Shown: in pieces, positions 43,601 to 52,079 of the stretch | How the letters are laid out: each line of letters opens with the position of its first letter | How positions within the stretch are numbered: position 1 is the first letter of the stretch | Source of the DNA: UBA2970 sp965221075 | GTDB taxonomy: Bacteria > Verrucomicrobiota > Verrucomicrobiia > Limisphaerales > AAA164-E04 | Direction: 5' to 3' | Assembly (NCBI GenBank): GCA_965221075.1 | Contig: OZ244865.1 | Location: forward strand, 744,001 to 808,000 | DNA: 64,000 nt | Notes under the pieces: generated by a model | What the model saw: the letters and a program-made list of their open reading frames with translations, nothing else | Databases searched by the model: none | Told to the model about the DNA's origin: nothing | Translations under genes and position numbers: made by a program

Positions 43601-45705
43601 TCCAGCCGGGCCCCCTGACCGATCCAGGCTTCGAGGATCTGGTAGTAGTCCTCTCCGGGACGGGTGCGCTCTCCGCCCTCGTGGGGGACCTGGGCGGTGG
43701 CCTTGAGCAGCATCAGGCTGTGCTCGGGCGAGGCCGGGTTGATCCTCCGCGCCGCATGATCGTCCACCAGGGCCCGCACATCGAAGATGGGGTCGTAGCC
43801 CCGAAGGGAGAGCTTGAAGCCGTTCCTTCCGTCCTTGGAGCCGTGGCAGGTGCCGGTGTTGCATCCCAGGGCCGAGATCACCGGCATCACATGGGTGATG
43901 TAGTCGGCCTCGAAGGGCCGGTCCTGCCCCGAGACCCTCGCCGGGATCTCCAGGACGCGCCCCTGGTGCTCGACGCGCACCACGCCCTCCCCGTCGGCCT
44001 TGGCCCTGACCATGCCGGAGCCGGAGACTTCGAGGATGTCGCCGGCTCCCGAGAGGGAGACGGAGCGGGTGACGTCCTGGGCCGGCCGGCCCGCCTTCCA
44101 GCTGGAGATCACCAGCTGGACGTAGTCGTAGGGGTGGGCCAGCTCGATCCGCTGGGGATCCACCGAGAGGGCGATCACCGGATCCTCACCCTCCCGTTCC
44201 ACCGGAGCGGCATGGAAGATTCCGGCCAGGGAGGCGTCCCGGGCGTCGAGGATCCGGATCAGCCCGTCGCCGCCGGCTGCCGCGATGGTGTTCCCGGAGG
44301 GGTCCCAGTCCACCGCGTAGATCCCGGCCGGCAGGGAAGTGGACGCGGCCAGTGAGACGTCCCTGGTCCGGTATTCCTCCACCAGCGCCCTCTCCTCGGC
44401 CGAGCGGCTGGTGCTGGTCTTCTGCATGATGCCTGCGAGCCGCTCGCCGAGGCTGCCGTCGAAGTCCGACTCGTAGATGTTCACCGTTCCGCTGCCGTCC
44501 AGGCTGCTTCCGGCCACGATCCGCTTGCCGTCGGGATGGTAGTCCACCCCGAAGACTCGCCCTGGCATGGAGGGGAAGCGCCGCATGAGGTTGGCGTTGT
44601 CCCCGATCACCCGCTTGGTCTTGCGGATCATGCGGTAGATCTGCGGCGTGCCGTCGGCCCCTCCTACCAGGATCTCGTCCCGCTGGGGGTGGCGGGCCAC
44701 CGAGAGGATGCCTCCCTTGAGGGCTCCGGGGGTGATCGAGGTGATGTTGTCGACGAACCTCTGGGTGGCGAACTCGGTCAGCTTGGCGGTCTGGTCCCGT
44801 CCCACCGACACCAGGTGCGATCCGTCGGCGGAGAAGACGGTGTCGAGCACCCAGTCGTCGTGGGCTCCCTGGTAGACCACTTCCTCCCCGGTCTCGGTGT
44901 CGATGGCCCGCAGCGTGGTGTCGGTGCAGCCGAAGGCGACGTACCTGCCGTCGGGAGACCAGCTGGCGCCGAACACCGTGTCGTAGGAGACCGGAACCGA
45001 TAGGGCCAGCTCGCGCTTCTCCACGTCCCAGATCTGCACCTCCCCCATCTGGGCCGGCTGCCCTCCGGTCGCCGCCAGCCGCTTGCCGTCGGGGGAGAAG
45101 CGGACCGACTCGATCCGGGCCGAGAGCCCCACCAGCCTGGCGGCGATCCCGCTGCCGTCGGCATGGTGGAGCAGTACTTCGTGGAAGCCGGCCACGGCCA
45201 GGAGGCTGCCGTCGGGAGAGTGGTCCAGGGAGGTGACCGCCGGAGGCGAGAGGTAGACGGGAGGATTGCCGGCGTCGTACCTGCGGCGGCTGCCCTCCGG
45301 GGTGTCGTCCCGGGCTCCCTGGGCGATCCACTGCCGGATCAGCCCGATCTGGACCTCGGAGAGGGGATCCGCCTTGCGAGGCATGTCCGCCACGCCGTCC
45401 ACCGGGGTGATCAGCTCCACCAGGTAGCTCTCCTCGGGATTGCGGGGGATGACGGCCTTGTATCCGCTGTCCCCTCCCTTGAGCAGGGAGTCGAACGAGC
45501 TCATCACGTAGCCGCCGCGCGCCTTGGCGGGCTGGTGGCACCCGTGGCACTGGGACTGGAAGATGGGGCGGATCTGCCGGAAGAAGCTGATCCCTTCGGC
45601 CTCTTCCTCCGCCGACACCGCCGGCAGGCAGGCGAAGGCAAGGGACAGGCAGACCATGCGGAACGGGCGGCGCTTCCCGCCCCGGGGCTCCTCGTCGCGC
45701 TTCAT
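40663..45705 (-). CDS. Giant multidomain cytochrome: PSCyt1, WD40, Ig-like, DUF1549 and DUF1553
   Basis: About 1,680 residues with a signal peptide (about 15-32). Order: a planctomycete cytochrome C domain with CHGCH at 53-57; a WD40 propeller (about 150-480; 'SPDGKRLAATGG', 'SWSPDGRYVAFG'); a Big_2-like region; a second cysteine site 'CNTGTCHGS' near 620; DUF1549 ('FLRRVHLDLTGLPPS'); a third haem-type site CNKCH; DUF1553 ('YVNRLWGYLMGVGI'); then Glu/Arg-rich coiled coils and a C-terminal 'ALINNPAFLFNY' motif typical of the family. It is probably a periplasmic electron-transfer or polysaccharide-processing protein working with the DUF1501 protein. The ATG at 45705 is chosen because it precedes the basic n-region; 45747 is an alternative. 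Confidence 0.93.
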   Translation of the reverse strand: MKRDEEPRGGKRRPFRMVCLSLAFACLPAVSAEEEAEGISFFRQIRPIFQSQCHGCHQPAKARGGYVMSSFDSLLKGGDSGYKAVIPRNPEESYLVELITPVDGVADMPRKADPLSEVQIGLIRQWIAQGARDDTPEGSRRRYDAGNPPVYLSPPAVTSLDHSPDGSLLAVAGFHEVLLHHADGSGIAARLVGLSARIESVRFSPDGKRLAATGGQPAQMGEVQIWDVEKRELALSVPVSYDTVFGASWSPDGRYVAFGCTDTTLRAIDTETGEEVVYQGAHDDWVLDTVFSADGSHLVSVGRDQTAKLTEFATQRFVDNITSITPGALKGGILSVARHPQRDEILVGGADGTPQIYRMIRKTKRVIGDNANLMRRFPSMPGRVFGVDYHPDGKRIVAGSSLDGSGTVNIYESDFDGSLGERLAGIMQKTSTSRSAEERALVEEYRTRDVSLAASTSLPAGIYAVDWDPSGNTIAAAGGDGLIRILDARDASLAGIFHAAPVEREGEDPVIALSVDPQRIELAHPYDYVQLVISSWKAGRPAQDVTRSVSLSGAGDILEVSGSGMVRAKADGEGVVRVEHQGRVLEIPARVSGQDRPFEADYITHVMPVISALGCNTGTCHGSKDGRNGFKLSLRGYDPIFDVRALVDDHAARRINPASPEHSLMLLKATAQVPHEGGERTRPGEDYYQILEAWIGQGARLDLESSRVAGIRIHPSNPVVEAIGEQQQMRVVATYSDGSVRDVTAEAFLETGNGEVAETGEDGLVTSVRRGEAPLLARFEGAYAATTLTVMGDRSGFVWDPPETYNPVDEFAAAKWKRMKILPSELSADGEFLRRVHLDLTGLPPSAAQVREFLADPRPSREKREARIDALVGNGDYVDYWSNKWADLLQVNRKFLGASGAQTFRDWIRREVEENTPYDQFVRKILTARGSNRENPEASYYKILREPEAIMENTTHLFLATRFNCNKCHDHPFERWTQDQYYEMSAYFARLGLRRDPESKDQRVGGTAVEGAKPLYEEVYDRDQGEVIHQRTGQIAPPAFPYPATVSLENPEESSRRDLLAAWITSPDNHYFARSYVNRLWGYLMGVGIIEPIDDIRAGNPPSNPELLDWLAEEFVSSGFDVQHMVRTICKSRTYQLSVRTNQWNEDDDTNFSHATPKRLSAEVLYDAIHFATGTPSSFPGVPRGTRAAALPDSGIKLEDGFLANLGRPPRESACECERSNDMKLGSIMSLVSGPTVDQALSDPDNALARLVEETEEDAALAEELYLRILNRFPRPEEVERAGRILGRMQEEHQDLERNLADYRKSIAAEEERRAQRRQTEIRTAEERLAAYQREAAPRVEEAQRKRKEAIAEAEMRLEEHRQGLPDALASWEAAGSYGSAWHPLDPSEMKASNQAELVLQRDLSIFATGPGGKGSYEITCRSELGALTGLRLEALADDRLPEKGPGRAGNGNFVVSEIEMFWAPADSPGERKQARLEKARASHSQGSYPVASAINGQVRPSNDGWAISPQMGKSHQAVFEVKDAVGQDGPILVTVRIRQEYQDGEHALGRFRLSLTASPKPVDFGVPDPVLAVLETDPAQRTKEQETALLEFFEKQDPELRKLERALAEASKELAQDPRLSELNQALEEARRPLPEDPRLRDLRRAVGLSARQLENRRLTAAQDLAWALINNPAFLFNY

Positions 45706-45897
45706 GGTGTCCGGCCCCCGGAAGGCCACGACAGGCGCAGGCTGCAAGGGGGGCGGAGAAACCTAATGCCGGACAGCTCCCGAAGTCAAGGCTGGAACGG
45801 CTCCAGATCCTCCCCCGGCCCTTGTCCAGGCAGGACGCTTACGGAAAGCCGCGCAGAGGCGGGCCTTCCTTCATTCTGGATCGGCAGCGGACAATCC

Positions 45898-45925
45898 TTG
45901 AAGCGTCCCAACAATACATCATATT
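45898..45925 (+). promoter_or_regulatory. Candidate promoter for the AbiEi-like gene
   Basis: TTGAAG (45898-45903) and CATATT (45920-45925) are separated by 16 bp in a conspicuously AT-rich patch. The start codon lies only 6 bp after the -10-like box, so the transcript would be leaderless or nearly so. No operator repeat was identified with confidence. Confidence 0.3.
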
Positions 45926-45931
45926 TCGGAC

Positions 45932-46600
45932 ATGGCGGCGCTGACGCAAGAAGACGGCATCCGCTCCCGGCTGCTCGCTCGCATGGCAACCGGCCCGGAA
46001 GAGGTGTGGACACCTCGGGATTTCACCGATCTCGGCAGCCGCGCAGCAGTCGACAAGACCCTGCAGCGTCTTGTCGCCACGGGCGATCTGAGGCGCATTG
46101 ACAGGGGTCTTTACGACCGGCCGCGCGAGAATGGACTGACCGGTTGCCCGACCGTGCCCGACTATCGTGCCGTTATCCGCGCCGTCGCCCGCCGTGACCG
46201 GCTGCGATGCCTGATCGACGGCATGACTGCCGCCAACGATCTCGGCCTTACAACCGCCGTGCCGGCGCGCATCGAGGTTCTGGTCGATTCGCGACTGAAG
46301 CCGATTAGGCTCGGCAGCCAGGAGATCCGTTTTCGGCACGCCGCGCCCCGCCGCCTCTACTGGGCCGGCCGGCCCGCCATGCGCATAGTCCAGGCGCTGC
46401 ACTGGATGCGGGACATGCTGGCCCGGGACAGCGAGCGCCGGCGAGTCGAGGCTGCCTTGAACCGCATGCTCGCCGAACCCCGGCATGGGCGGACGATCCG
46501 GGAGGACCTGCGGAACGGCCTGTCCGCGTTGCCGATCTGGATGCAGGAGCTTCTGCGGGAACCGATCGGTCCAGACGGCGGAGACGAGCTGCCGGAATGA
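45932..46600 (+). CDS. AbiEi-like antitoxin / DUF6088 family protein, orphan
   Basis: 222 residues. The N-terminal winged helix ('GPEEVWTPRDFTDLGSRAAV', 'VDKTLQRLVATGDLRRIDRG') is typical of AbiEi-type antitoxins. It is followed by 'GLTTAVPARIEVLVDSR' and 'HAAPRRLYWAGRPAM' of the DUF6088 core. In type IV AbiE systems such a protein represses and counteracts a nucleotidyltransferase toxin (AbiEii) encoded immediately downstream. Here only 86 bp remain before a tRNA gene, and no toxin frame exists. Codon use is less extreme in GC than in its neighbours, hinting at transfer. Confidence 0.78.
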   Translation: MAALTQEDGIRSRLLARMATGPEEVWTPRDFTDLGSRAAVDKTLQRLVATGDLRRIDRGLYDRPRENGLTGCPTVPDYRAVIRAVARRDRLRCLIDGMTAANDLGLTTAVPARIEVLVDSRLKPIRLGSQEIRFRHAAPRRLYWAGRPAMRIVQALHWMRDMLARDSERRRVEAALNRMLAEPRHGRTIREDLRNGLSALPIWMQELLREPIGPDGGDELPE

Positions 46601-46686
46601 CCGCTGCCGCCTGCAGGACAACCGATCGCACGGCCCTGCAAGGGACGCCCGGAGGACCGCGGCGAATCAGCCCGCCCGGAAGGCGG

Positions 46687-46777
46687 TGGCGGAGAGAGGG
46701 GGATTCGAACCCCCGATACCCTTGCGGGGTATTCGCGCTCTCCAGGCGCGCGCCTTAGACCGCTCAGCCATCTCTCC
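46687..46777 (-). tRNA. tRNA-Ser, anticodon GGA
   Basis: Read on the minus strand it starts GGAGAGATGGCTGAGCGG and has a long variable arm ('CGAATACCCCGCAAGGGTAT') typical of class II tRNAs. The T-arm is GGGGGTTCGAATCCCCC and the 3' acceptor strand pairs TCTCTCC with the 5' GGAGAGA, with G discriminator and encoded CCA. The anticodon loop CTGGAGA gives GGA, reading UCC/UCU. Its 3' end faces the orphan antitoxin gene. Confidence 0.97.
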
Positions 46778-47008
46778 CTGGGGCATCATTCCCGTCCTTC
46801 CGCCGCCCTGACAAGCCAATTGAACCTTTCCGCCGGCTCCGGTCGCGATTCTGTTGCTCTTTGGCGGAGCATAGTCCACAGTTGAGGCGGTTCGCCGGGG
46901 CGCGATGGAAGCGGTCTGGCCGGCTGGGGAGAGACCAGGTCGGGCTTCCTGCCGACGGTCCCCGAGCTTGCGCCGTCCTCCGCCCCGCCTACCGCCTTTG
47001 CGAGTTCG

Positions 47009-47701
47009 ATGGAGCCCATCAGAGCCCATGCCGTATCGTTCGATGCCAGGGGGGCGCTGATCCATGCTCCGAGCGACGTGGGCATGGTGCTCTCGGGCAT
47101 CGTCAGGAGCCTGGGGCTCCAGGCGAGCGATCCCAAGCGCCTCCAGGCCCGGTCCGGGCAGGCCCTCCCGGGGGCCGCAGGCTTCCACCACGCCGAGGAG
47201 TCCTGCCTGGGGCTGGTGCGCCGGACCTTCGAGGGGATGCTCTCCCCCGAGGAGTGCAAGGCGGTCTGCCAGTCGGCCCGGGACCACTACGCCCGGGCCG
47301 ATTCCTGGAGGGTCCACGAGGACGCCGTTCCGTTACTGGACGAGCTGGCGGGCCGGGGATTCCGCCTGGCCATCGTCTCCAACTGGAATCCCTGGCTGCG
47401 CCGCATCCTCTCCGAGCTGCGCCTCCTATCCTACTTCGACGCCGTGTCAATCTCCGGGGAGGTGGGCTTCCCGAAGCCCTCGCCGGTGCTCTTCGAGCAC
47501 GTGCTCCGGAACCTGGGCCTGCCCGGATCGATGGTGGTCCATGTGGGGGACTCCATGGTCGAGGATGTCGACGGCGCCGAGAACGCCGGCCTGACCGGCG
47601 TCTTGCTCGACCGCTCGTCCGAACGCCGCGCCGGAGCCATCTCGAGCCTCTCCGAGCTGCTTCCGATGATCCAGGAAGGCTGGCTGAGCCTGCCGAATTG
47701 A
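47009..47701 (+). CDS. HAD-superfamily hydrolase
   Basis: About 230 residues. Motif I is 'VSFDARGAL' (nucleophile Asp near 12), in the degenerate DxxG form seen in HDHD3-like proteins. Motif II is 'AIVSNWNPWL', motif III the Lys in 'GFPKPSP', and motif IV 'VGDSMVEDVDGAENAG'. An alpha-helical cap lies between motifs I and II. The substrate is unknown, probably a small phosphorylated metabolite. It ends 55 bp before sdhC, so it may share its transcript, though no functional link is obvious. Confidence 0.85.
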   Translation: MEPIRAHAVSFDARGALIHAPSDVGMVLSGIVRSLGLQASDPKRLQARSGQALPGAAGFHHAEESCLGLVRRTFEGMLSPEECKAVCQSARDHYARADSWRVHEDAVPLLDELAGRGFRLAIVSNWNPWLRRILSELRLLSYFDAVSISGEVGFPKPSPVLFEHVLRNLGLPGSMVVHVGDSMVEDVDGAENAGLTGVLLDRSSERRAGAISSLSELLPMIQEGWLSLPN

Positions 47702-47755
47702 CGGAAGGGAAGCGCCTGTCCTAGCTTCCCTCCGCCGGGGAGCGCCCCCCCCTCG

Positions 47756-48436
47756 ATGAACCCCTTGCAGCGCATGTTCTCCTCCACGGTCGGGAGGAAG
47801 CACCTGATGGCCGTCAGCGGCCTGCTGCTGATCCTCTTCGTGATCGTCCACATGGCGGGGAACCTGCAGTTCTTCCTGGGGAAGGACGCCCTCAACGCCT
47901 ACGGGCACTTCCTCAAGTCGCAGCCCCTGCTCCTGTGGGGAGCCCGCCTGGGGCTGCTCGCCCTGGCGGCGGTCCATGTGTGGGCGGCCGTCTCCCTGGC
48001 CCGGATCAACCGGCAGGCCCGCCCCCGCGGCTACCATGCGCGCCATCACTCCGGGGCCGGCTACGCCTCGCGCACCATGCTGCTCAGCGGGCTGATCGTG
48101 CTGGCCTTCGTGATCTTCCACCTGCTCCACTTCACCCTGGGAGCGGTCGACGGGGAGTACCTGGAGTACCGCGACGGGGAGAACCGCCACGACATTTACA
48201 GGATGGTGGTCCAGGGCTTCTCCCATCCTGCGGTCTCGCTCTTCTACCTCCTGTCCATGGCCCTGCTCTGCCTCCACCTGAGCCACGGGGCGGCCAGCTT
48301 CCTGCACTCGCTCGGCCTGAGCTCGGGACGGTGCCGGGCCTGGGCCTCGCGCCTGGCCCTGGGTCTGGCCTGGACGATCTTCCTGGGCAACAGCTCCATC
48401 CCGGTGGCGGTGCTCCTGGGCTACGGCAGTCCATGA
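47756..48436 (+). CDS. sdhC: Succinate dehydrogenase cytochrome b558 subunit
   Basis: 226 residues and five membrane helices, the single large anchor of the B. subtilis / Bacteroidetes / Chlamydiae type (no separate SdhD). Conserved His candidates for the two haems lie in the helices: H32 ('VIVHMAGN'), H74 ('AAVHVWAA'), H122/H125 ('VIFHLLHF') and the 'CLHLSHG' pair. 'TVGRKHLMAVSGLLL' is the typical N-terminus. It overlaps sdhA by 4 bp (ATGA). It anchors the flavoprotein/iron-sulfur dimer in the membrane and passes electrons to quinone. Confidence 0.95.
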   Translation: MNPLQRMFSSTVGRKHLMAVSGLLLILFVIVHMAGNLQFFLGKDALNAYGHFLKSQPLLLWGARLGLLALAAVHVWAAVSLARINRQARPRGYHARHHSGAGYASRTMLLSGLIVLAFVIFHLLHFTLGAVDGEYLEYRDGENRHDIYRMVVQGFSHPAVSLFYLLSMALLCLHLSHGAASFLHSLGLSSGRCRAWASRLALGLAWTIFLGNSSIPVAVLLGYGSP

Positions 48437-50346
48437 GGCTGGACGCGGCCATTCCGCCCGGCCCCCTGGAGGGAAAGTGGGACCGGCACCGCTTCGCCCT
48501 GCGGCTGGTCAATCCGGCCAACCGGCGCAGGCACCGGGTCCTGGTGGTGGGCTCGGGCCTGGCCGGGGCCTCGGCCGCGGCCTCGCTGGGGGAGATGGGC
48601 TACCAGGTCCGCTGCTTCTGCTACCAGGACAGCCCCCGCCGGGCCCACAGCATCGCCGCCCAGGGGGGGATCAACGCCGCCAAGAACTACTGCAACGACG
48701 GGGACAGCGTGCGGCGGCTCTTCTACGACACGGTCAAGGGGGGGGACTTCCGCTCCCGCGAGGCCAACGTCTACCGGCTGGCCCAGATCAGCTCCTCGAT
48801 CATCGACCAGTGCGTGGCGCAGGGGGTCCCCTTCGCCCGGGAGTACGGGGGGCTGCTGGCCAACCGCTCCTTCGGCGGGGCCCAGGTCTCGCGCACCTTC
48901 TACGCCAGGGGGCAGACCGGCCAGCAGCTGCTGCTGGGGGCCTACCAGGCCCTCTGCCGCCAGGTGGAGCGGGGCGCCGTGGAGATGCTCCCCCGCACCG
49001 AGATGCAGGACCTGGTGGTGGAGGAGGGCCGGGCGCGGGGGATCGTGGTGCGCGATCTCGTCACCGGCGAGATCCGCTCGCACGCCGGGGACGCGGTGGT
49101 GCTGGCCACCGGGGGCTACTCTCCGGTCTTCTACCTCTCGACCAACGCGGTGGGATGCAACGTGACCGCCACTTTCCGGGCCTGGAAGCAGGGGGCGGCC
49201 TTCGCCAACCCCTGCTTCACCCAGATCCATCCCACCTGCATCCCGGTCAGCGGCGGCCACCAGTCCAAGCTGACCCTGATGTCGGAGTCGCTGCGCAACG
49301 ACGGCCGGGTGTGGGTTCCCCGGAAGCGGGGGGACTCCCGCTCCGCCTCCGGGATCCCCGAGGAGGAGCGGGACTACTACCTGGAGCGCAAGTACCCCAG
49401 CTTCGGCAACCTGGCGCCGAGGGACATCGCCTCCCGCGCCGCCAAGGAGGTGTGCGACCAGGGACGGGGGGTGGGGCCCGGCGGGCTGGGGGTCTACCTG
49501 GACTTCGCCGACGCCATCGAGCGCCAGGGCCGCCGGACCGTGGCCGAGCGGTACGGCAACCTCTTCGACATGTACCGGAAGATCACCGGCGAGGACGCCT
49601 ACCGCCAGCCGATGCGGATCTTCCCGGCGGTCCACTACACCATGGGGGGGCTGTGGGTGGACTACAACCTGATGAGCACCGTGCCGGGCCTCTTCGTCCT
49701 GGGGGAGGCCAACTTCAGCGACCACGGAGCCAACCGGCTGGGGGCCAGCGCCCTGATGCAGGGGCTTGCCGACGGCTACTTCATCCTGCCCAGCGCCCTG
49801 GGCGACTACCTGGCCCGCACCGGCGGAGGGGCCTGGGACGCCCGGGGGGAGATCTGGCGCCAGGCCGAGGAGCGGGTGCGGCAGCGGCTGCAGCGGCTCC
49901 TCTCGGCCGGGGGCGGGCGGACCGCCCGCTCCTTCCACCGCCAGCTGGGCCGGCTGGTGTGGGAGCGGTGCGGCATGGCCCGCAGCCGCCAGGGGCTGGA
50001 GGAGGCCCTGGAGGAGCTTCCCGGGCTCCAGGAGGAGTTCGCGGGGAGCGTGCAGGTTCCGGGGAGCCTGGAGGGCATGAACCCGGCCCTGGAGTACGCG
50101 GCGCGGGTGGAGGACTTCCTGGAGTTCGCCCAGCTGCTCTGCCGCGACGCCCTGGAGCGGGACGAGTCCTGCGGGGGGCACTTCCGCACCGAGCACCAGA
50201 CCGGGGAGGGGGAGGCCCGGCGCGACGACGAGCGCTTCGCCCACGTGGCGGCGTGGGAGTGGCGCGGGGAGGGGCGGGCGCCGGCGCGCCACCAGGAGCC
50301 GCTGGAGTACCAGGAGGTGGAGATGTCGCAGAGGAGCTACAAGTGA
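48433..50346 (+). CDS. sdhA: Succinate dehydrogenase flavoprotein subunit
   Basis: 637 residues. FAD-binding 'VLVVGSGLAGASAA' (37-50) and 'RRAHSIAAQGGINAAKNY', whose His (72) is the covalent FAD attachment site. Substrate-site segments are 'FTQIHPTCIP', 'FPAVHYTMGGLWVD' and 'DHGANRLGASALMQGLADG'. The form 'NYCNDGDSVRRLFYDT' is typical of the non-classical (type B) SdhA found with single-subunit b558 anchors. It oxidises succinate to fumarate at the cytoplasmic face. It is followed 25 bp later by sdhB. Confidence 0.96.
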   Translation: MRLDAAIPPGPLEGKWDRHRFALRLVNPANRRRHRVLVVGSGLAGASAAASLGEMGYQVRCFCYQDSPRRAHSIAAQGGINAAKNYCNDGDSVRRLFYDTVKGGDFRSREANVYRLAQISSSIIDQCVAQGVPFAREYGGLLANRSFGGAQVSRTFYARGQTGQQLLLGAYQALCRQVERGAVEMLPRTEMQDLVVEEGRARGIVVRDLVTGEIRSHAGDAVVLATGGYSPVFYLSTNAVGCNVTATFRAWKQGAAFANPCFTQIHPTCIPVSGGHQSKLTLMSESLRNDGRVWVPRKRGDSRSASGIPEEERDYYLERKYPSFGNLAPRDIASRAAKEVCDQGRGVGPGGLGVYLDFADAIERQGRRTVAERYGNLFDMYRKITGEDAYRQPMRIFPAVHYTMGGLWVDYNLMSTVPGLFVLGEANFSDHGANRLGASALMQGLADGYFILPSALGDYLARTGGGAWDARGEIWRQAEERVRQRLQRLLSAGGGRTARSFHRQLGRLVWERCGMARSRQGLEEALEELPGLQEEFAGSVQVPGSLEGMNPALEYAARVEDFLEFAQLLCRDALERDESCGGHFRTEHQTGEGEARRDDERFAHVAAWEWRGEGRAPARHQEPLEYQEVEMSQRSYK

Positions 50347-50371
50347 AGGGGGCGTTCGCCATGGACCCGCT

Positions 50372-51112
50372 ATGAACCTCTTGCTGCGCATCTGGAGGCA
50401 GCGGGATCACGGGGATCCGGGCGCCTTCATGGACTGGCCGGTGCGGGACGCCAGCCCCGGCATCTCCCTCCTGGAGCTGCTCGACCAGGTCAACGAGGAG
50501 CTGGTGGTCCGGGGGGAGGAGCCTGTGGCCTTCGACTCCGACTGCCGAGAGGGGATCTGCGGCGCCTGCTCCCTGGTGATCAACGGGATCCCCCATGGGG
50601 GGGAGAAGGGGGCCACCGCCTGCCAGCTGCACCTGCGCAGCTTCGCCGACGGCGCCACCCTGGTCCTGGAGCCCTGGCGGGCCCGGGCCTTTCCCGTGGT
50701 GCGCGACCTGATCGTCGATCGCCGGGCCATGGACCGGATCGTCCAGGCCGGGGGCTACGTCTCGGTCGGCACCGGCGGCGCTCCCGACGCCAACTCCCTG
50801 CCCGTGGCCAGGCGGGACAGCGAGCGGGCGATGGACGCCGCCCAGTGCATCGGCTGCGGGGCCTGCGTGGCCGCCTGCCGGAACGCCTCGGCGATGCTCT
50901 TCGTGGCGGCCAAGATCTCCCACCTCGCCCTCCTGCCCCAGGGACAGGCCGAGCGCCGGGACCGGGCGGTCCGGATGGTGGAGGCGATGGACGCCGAGGG
51001 CTTCGGGGCCTGTACCGTCACCGGATCCTGCGAGGCGGTCTGTCCCAAGGAGATCTCCCTGGACTGCATCGCCCGAATGAACCGGGAGTATGGCCGGGCC
51101 CTCCTGCGCTAG
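50372..51112 (+). CDS. sdhB: Succinate dehydrogenase iron-sulfur subunit
   Basis: 246 residues. The N-terminal ferredoxin domain has the [2Fe-2S] cysteines C58, C63, C66 ('CREGICGAC') and C84. The C-terminal domain has 'CIGCGACVAACRN' and 'CEAVCPKEI' for the [4Fe-4S] and [3Fe-4S] clusters. It carries electrons from FAD to quinone. The ATG at 50372 is 25 bp after the sdhA stop. The start of the next gene lies inside its last 23 bases, so the sdh operon may run into the biosynthetic block that follows. Confidence 0.96.
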   Translation: MNLLLRIWRQRDHGDPGAFMDWPVRDASPGISLLELLDQVNEELVVRGEEPVAFDSDCREGICGACSLVINGIPHGGEKGATACQLHLRSFADGATLVLEPWRARAFPVVRDLIVDRRAMDRIVQAGGYVSVGTGGAPDANSLPVARRDSERAMDAAQCIGCGACVAACRNASAMLFVAAKISHLALLPQGQAERRDRAVRMVEAMDAEGFGACTVTGSCEAVCPKEISLDCIARMNREYGRALLR

Positions 51113-52079
51113 CGGCGCCGGACCCTGGGTGAGGCGGGCCCCGGCCGGCCTGGCCCGCTGGCTCCACCAGGAGTCGCTCTCCATCCTCGCCACCACCTAC
51201 CAGCGGGACCTGCTGCTGGTGCTGGGCGCCCCGGCTCCGGACCGGCTGGAGGCCTCGGCCCGGCGCTTCGACCGGCCCATGGGCCTGTCGGTCTCCTCCG
51301 GCTCGCTCCGCCTGGCCACCCGCTGCCACATCCACGCCTGGAGCAGGGAGGGGCGCAGAGGAGGCGGATCGGTCCTCCGCCACCGGTCGAGCCTGCGGAC
51401 CGGGTACCTCGACGCCCACGACCTGGCGGGCGACGGCGGGCCGGACGCCCTCGTGGTGGACACCCGCCACAGCTGCCTGCGCCGCGTCGGGAGGCGGGCC
51501 CTCCCGGTCTGGCAGCCTCCCTTCGTCTCCTCGCTGGCGGGGGAGGACCGCTGCCACCTCAACGGGCTGGCGGCGGAGGGGGGGCGGCCGGTCCTGGCCA
51601 CCGCCCTGGCCGCCAGCGACGCCCGGGAGGGATGGCGCGGCAAGGCCATGGGAGGCGGGATCCTGTTGGACGTCGAAGGGGGCCGGATCCTGGCCGACGG
51701 GCTCTGCCTGCCCCATTCCCCGCGGATCCGCGACGGGCGGATATGGCTGCTCAACGGCGGCCGGGGGGAGCTGGGGACCGCGGACTTCGCTGGGGGGGGC
51801 TTCCGGCCCAGGGTGGCGCTTCCGGGGCTGGCGCGGGGGCTGGCCTTCCACCGTGAGCACGCCATCGTGGGCCTGTCGCGCCCCCGTCCCGGCCGCCGCC
51901 TGGACCTGCCATCCGACCGCCCGGAGCAGGCGTCCCTCTGCGGCCTGGCGGTGGTGGATCTGCGGGTTCCGGCCCTCCGCTGGCTGGCCGAGCTCGGGGG
52001 CGGGCTGGAGGAGATCTACGACGTGCAGGCGCTCTGCCATCCGGGGGAGGACTTCGGGCGCTTCCTGTGCCGCCGGTGA
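51090..52079 (+). CDS. TIGR03032-like protein of unknown function
   Basis: About 329 residues. The opening 'LHQESLSILATTYQRDLLLV' and 'FDRPMGLSVSSGSLRLATRC' match the family pattern 'TTYQ..KL..I' and 'F.R.MGL'. Later 'VNGL'-type segments ('HLNGLAAEGGRPVLATALAA') and repeated beta-strands suggest a propeller-like fold. The biochemical role is not known to me. The ATG overlaps the sdhB end by 23 bp; its stop overlaps the next gene start by 4 bp (GTGA at 52076). It is thus physically tied to the DUF3419 enzyme. Confidence 0.75.
   Translation: MAGPSCASGAGPWVRRAPAGLARWLHQESLSILATTYQRDLLLVLGAPAPDRLEASARRFDRPMGLSVSSGSLRLATRCHIHAWSREGRRGGGSVLRHRSSLRTGYLDAHDLAGDGGPDALVVDTRHSCLRRVGRRALPVWQPPFVSSLAGEDRCHLNGLAAEGGRPVLATALAASDAREGWRGKAMGGGILLDVEGGRILADGLCLPHSPRIRDGRIWLLNGGRGELGTADFAGGGFRPRVALPGLARGLAFHREHAIVGLSRPRPGRRLDLPSDRPEQASLCGLAVVDLRVPALRWLAELGGGLEEIYDVQALCHPGEDFGRFLCRR

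Noticed and set aside
40663..43864. Alternative-frame long ORF opposite or within the giant cytochrome gene
   Set aside because: Translation is Arg/Gly/Pro-rich without motifs; the 1,680-residue frame has recognisable domains along its whole length.
46601..46686. Start of an AbiEii toxin overlapping the antitoxin stop (ATGA at 46597)
   Set aside because: The frame runs straight into the tRNA gene and shows none of the nucleotidyltransferase motifs.
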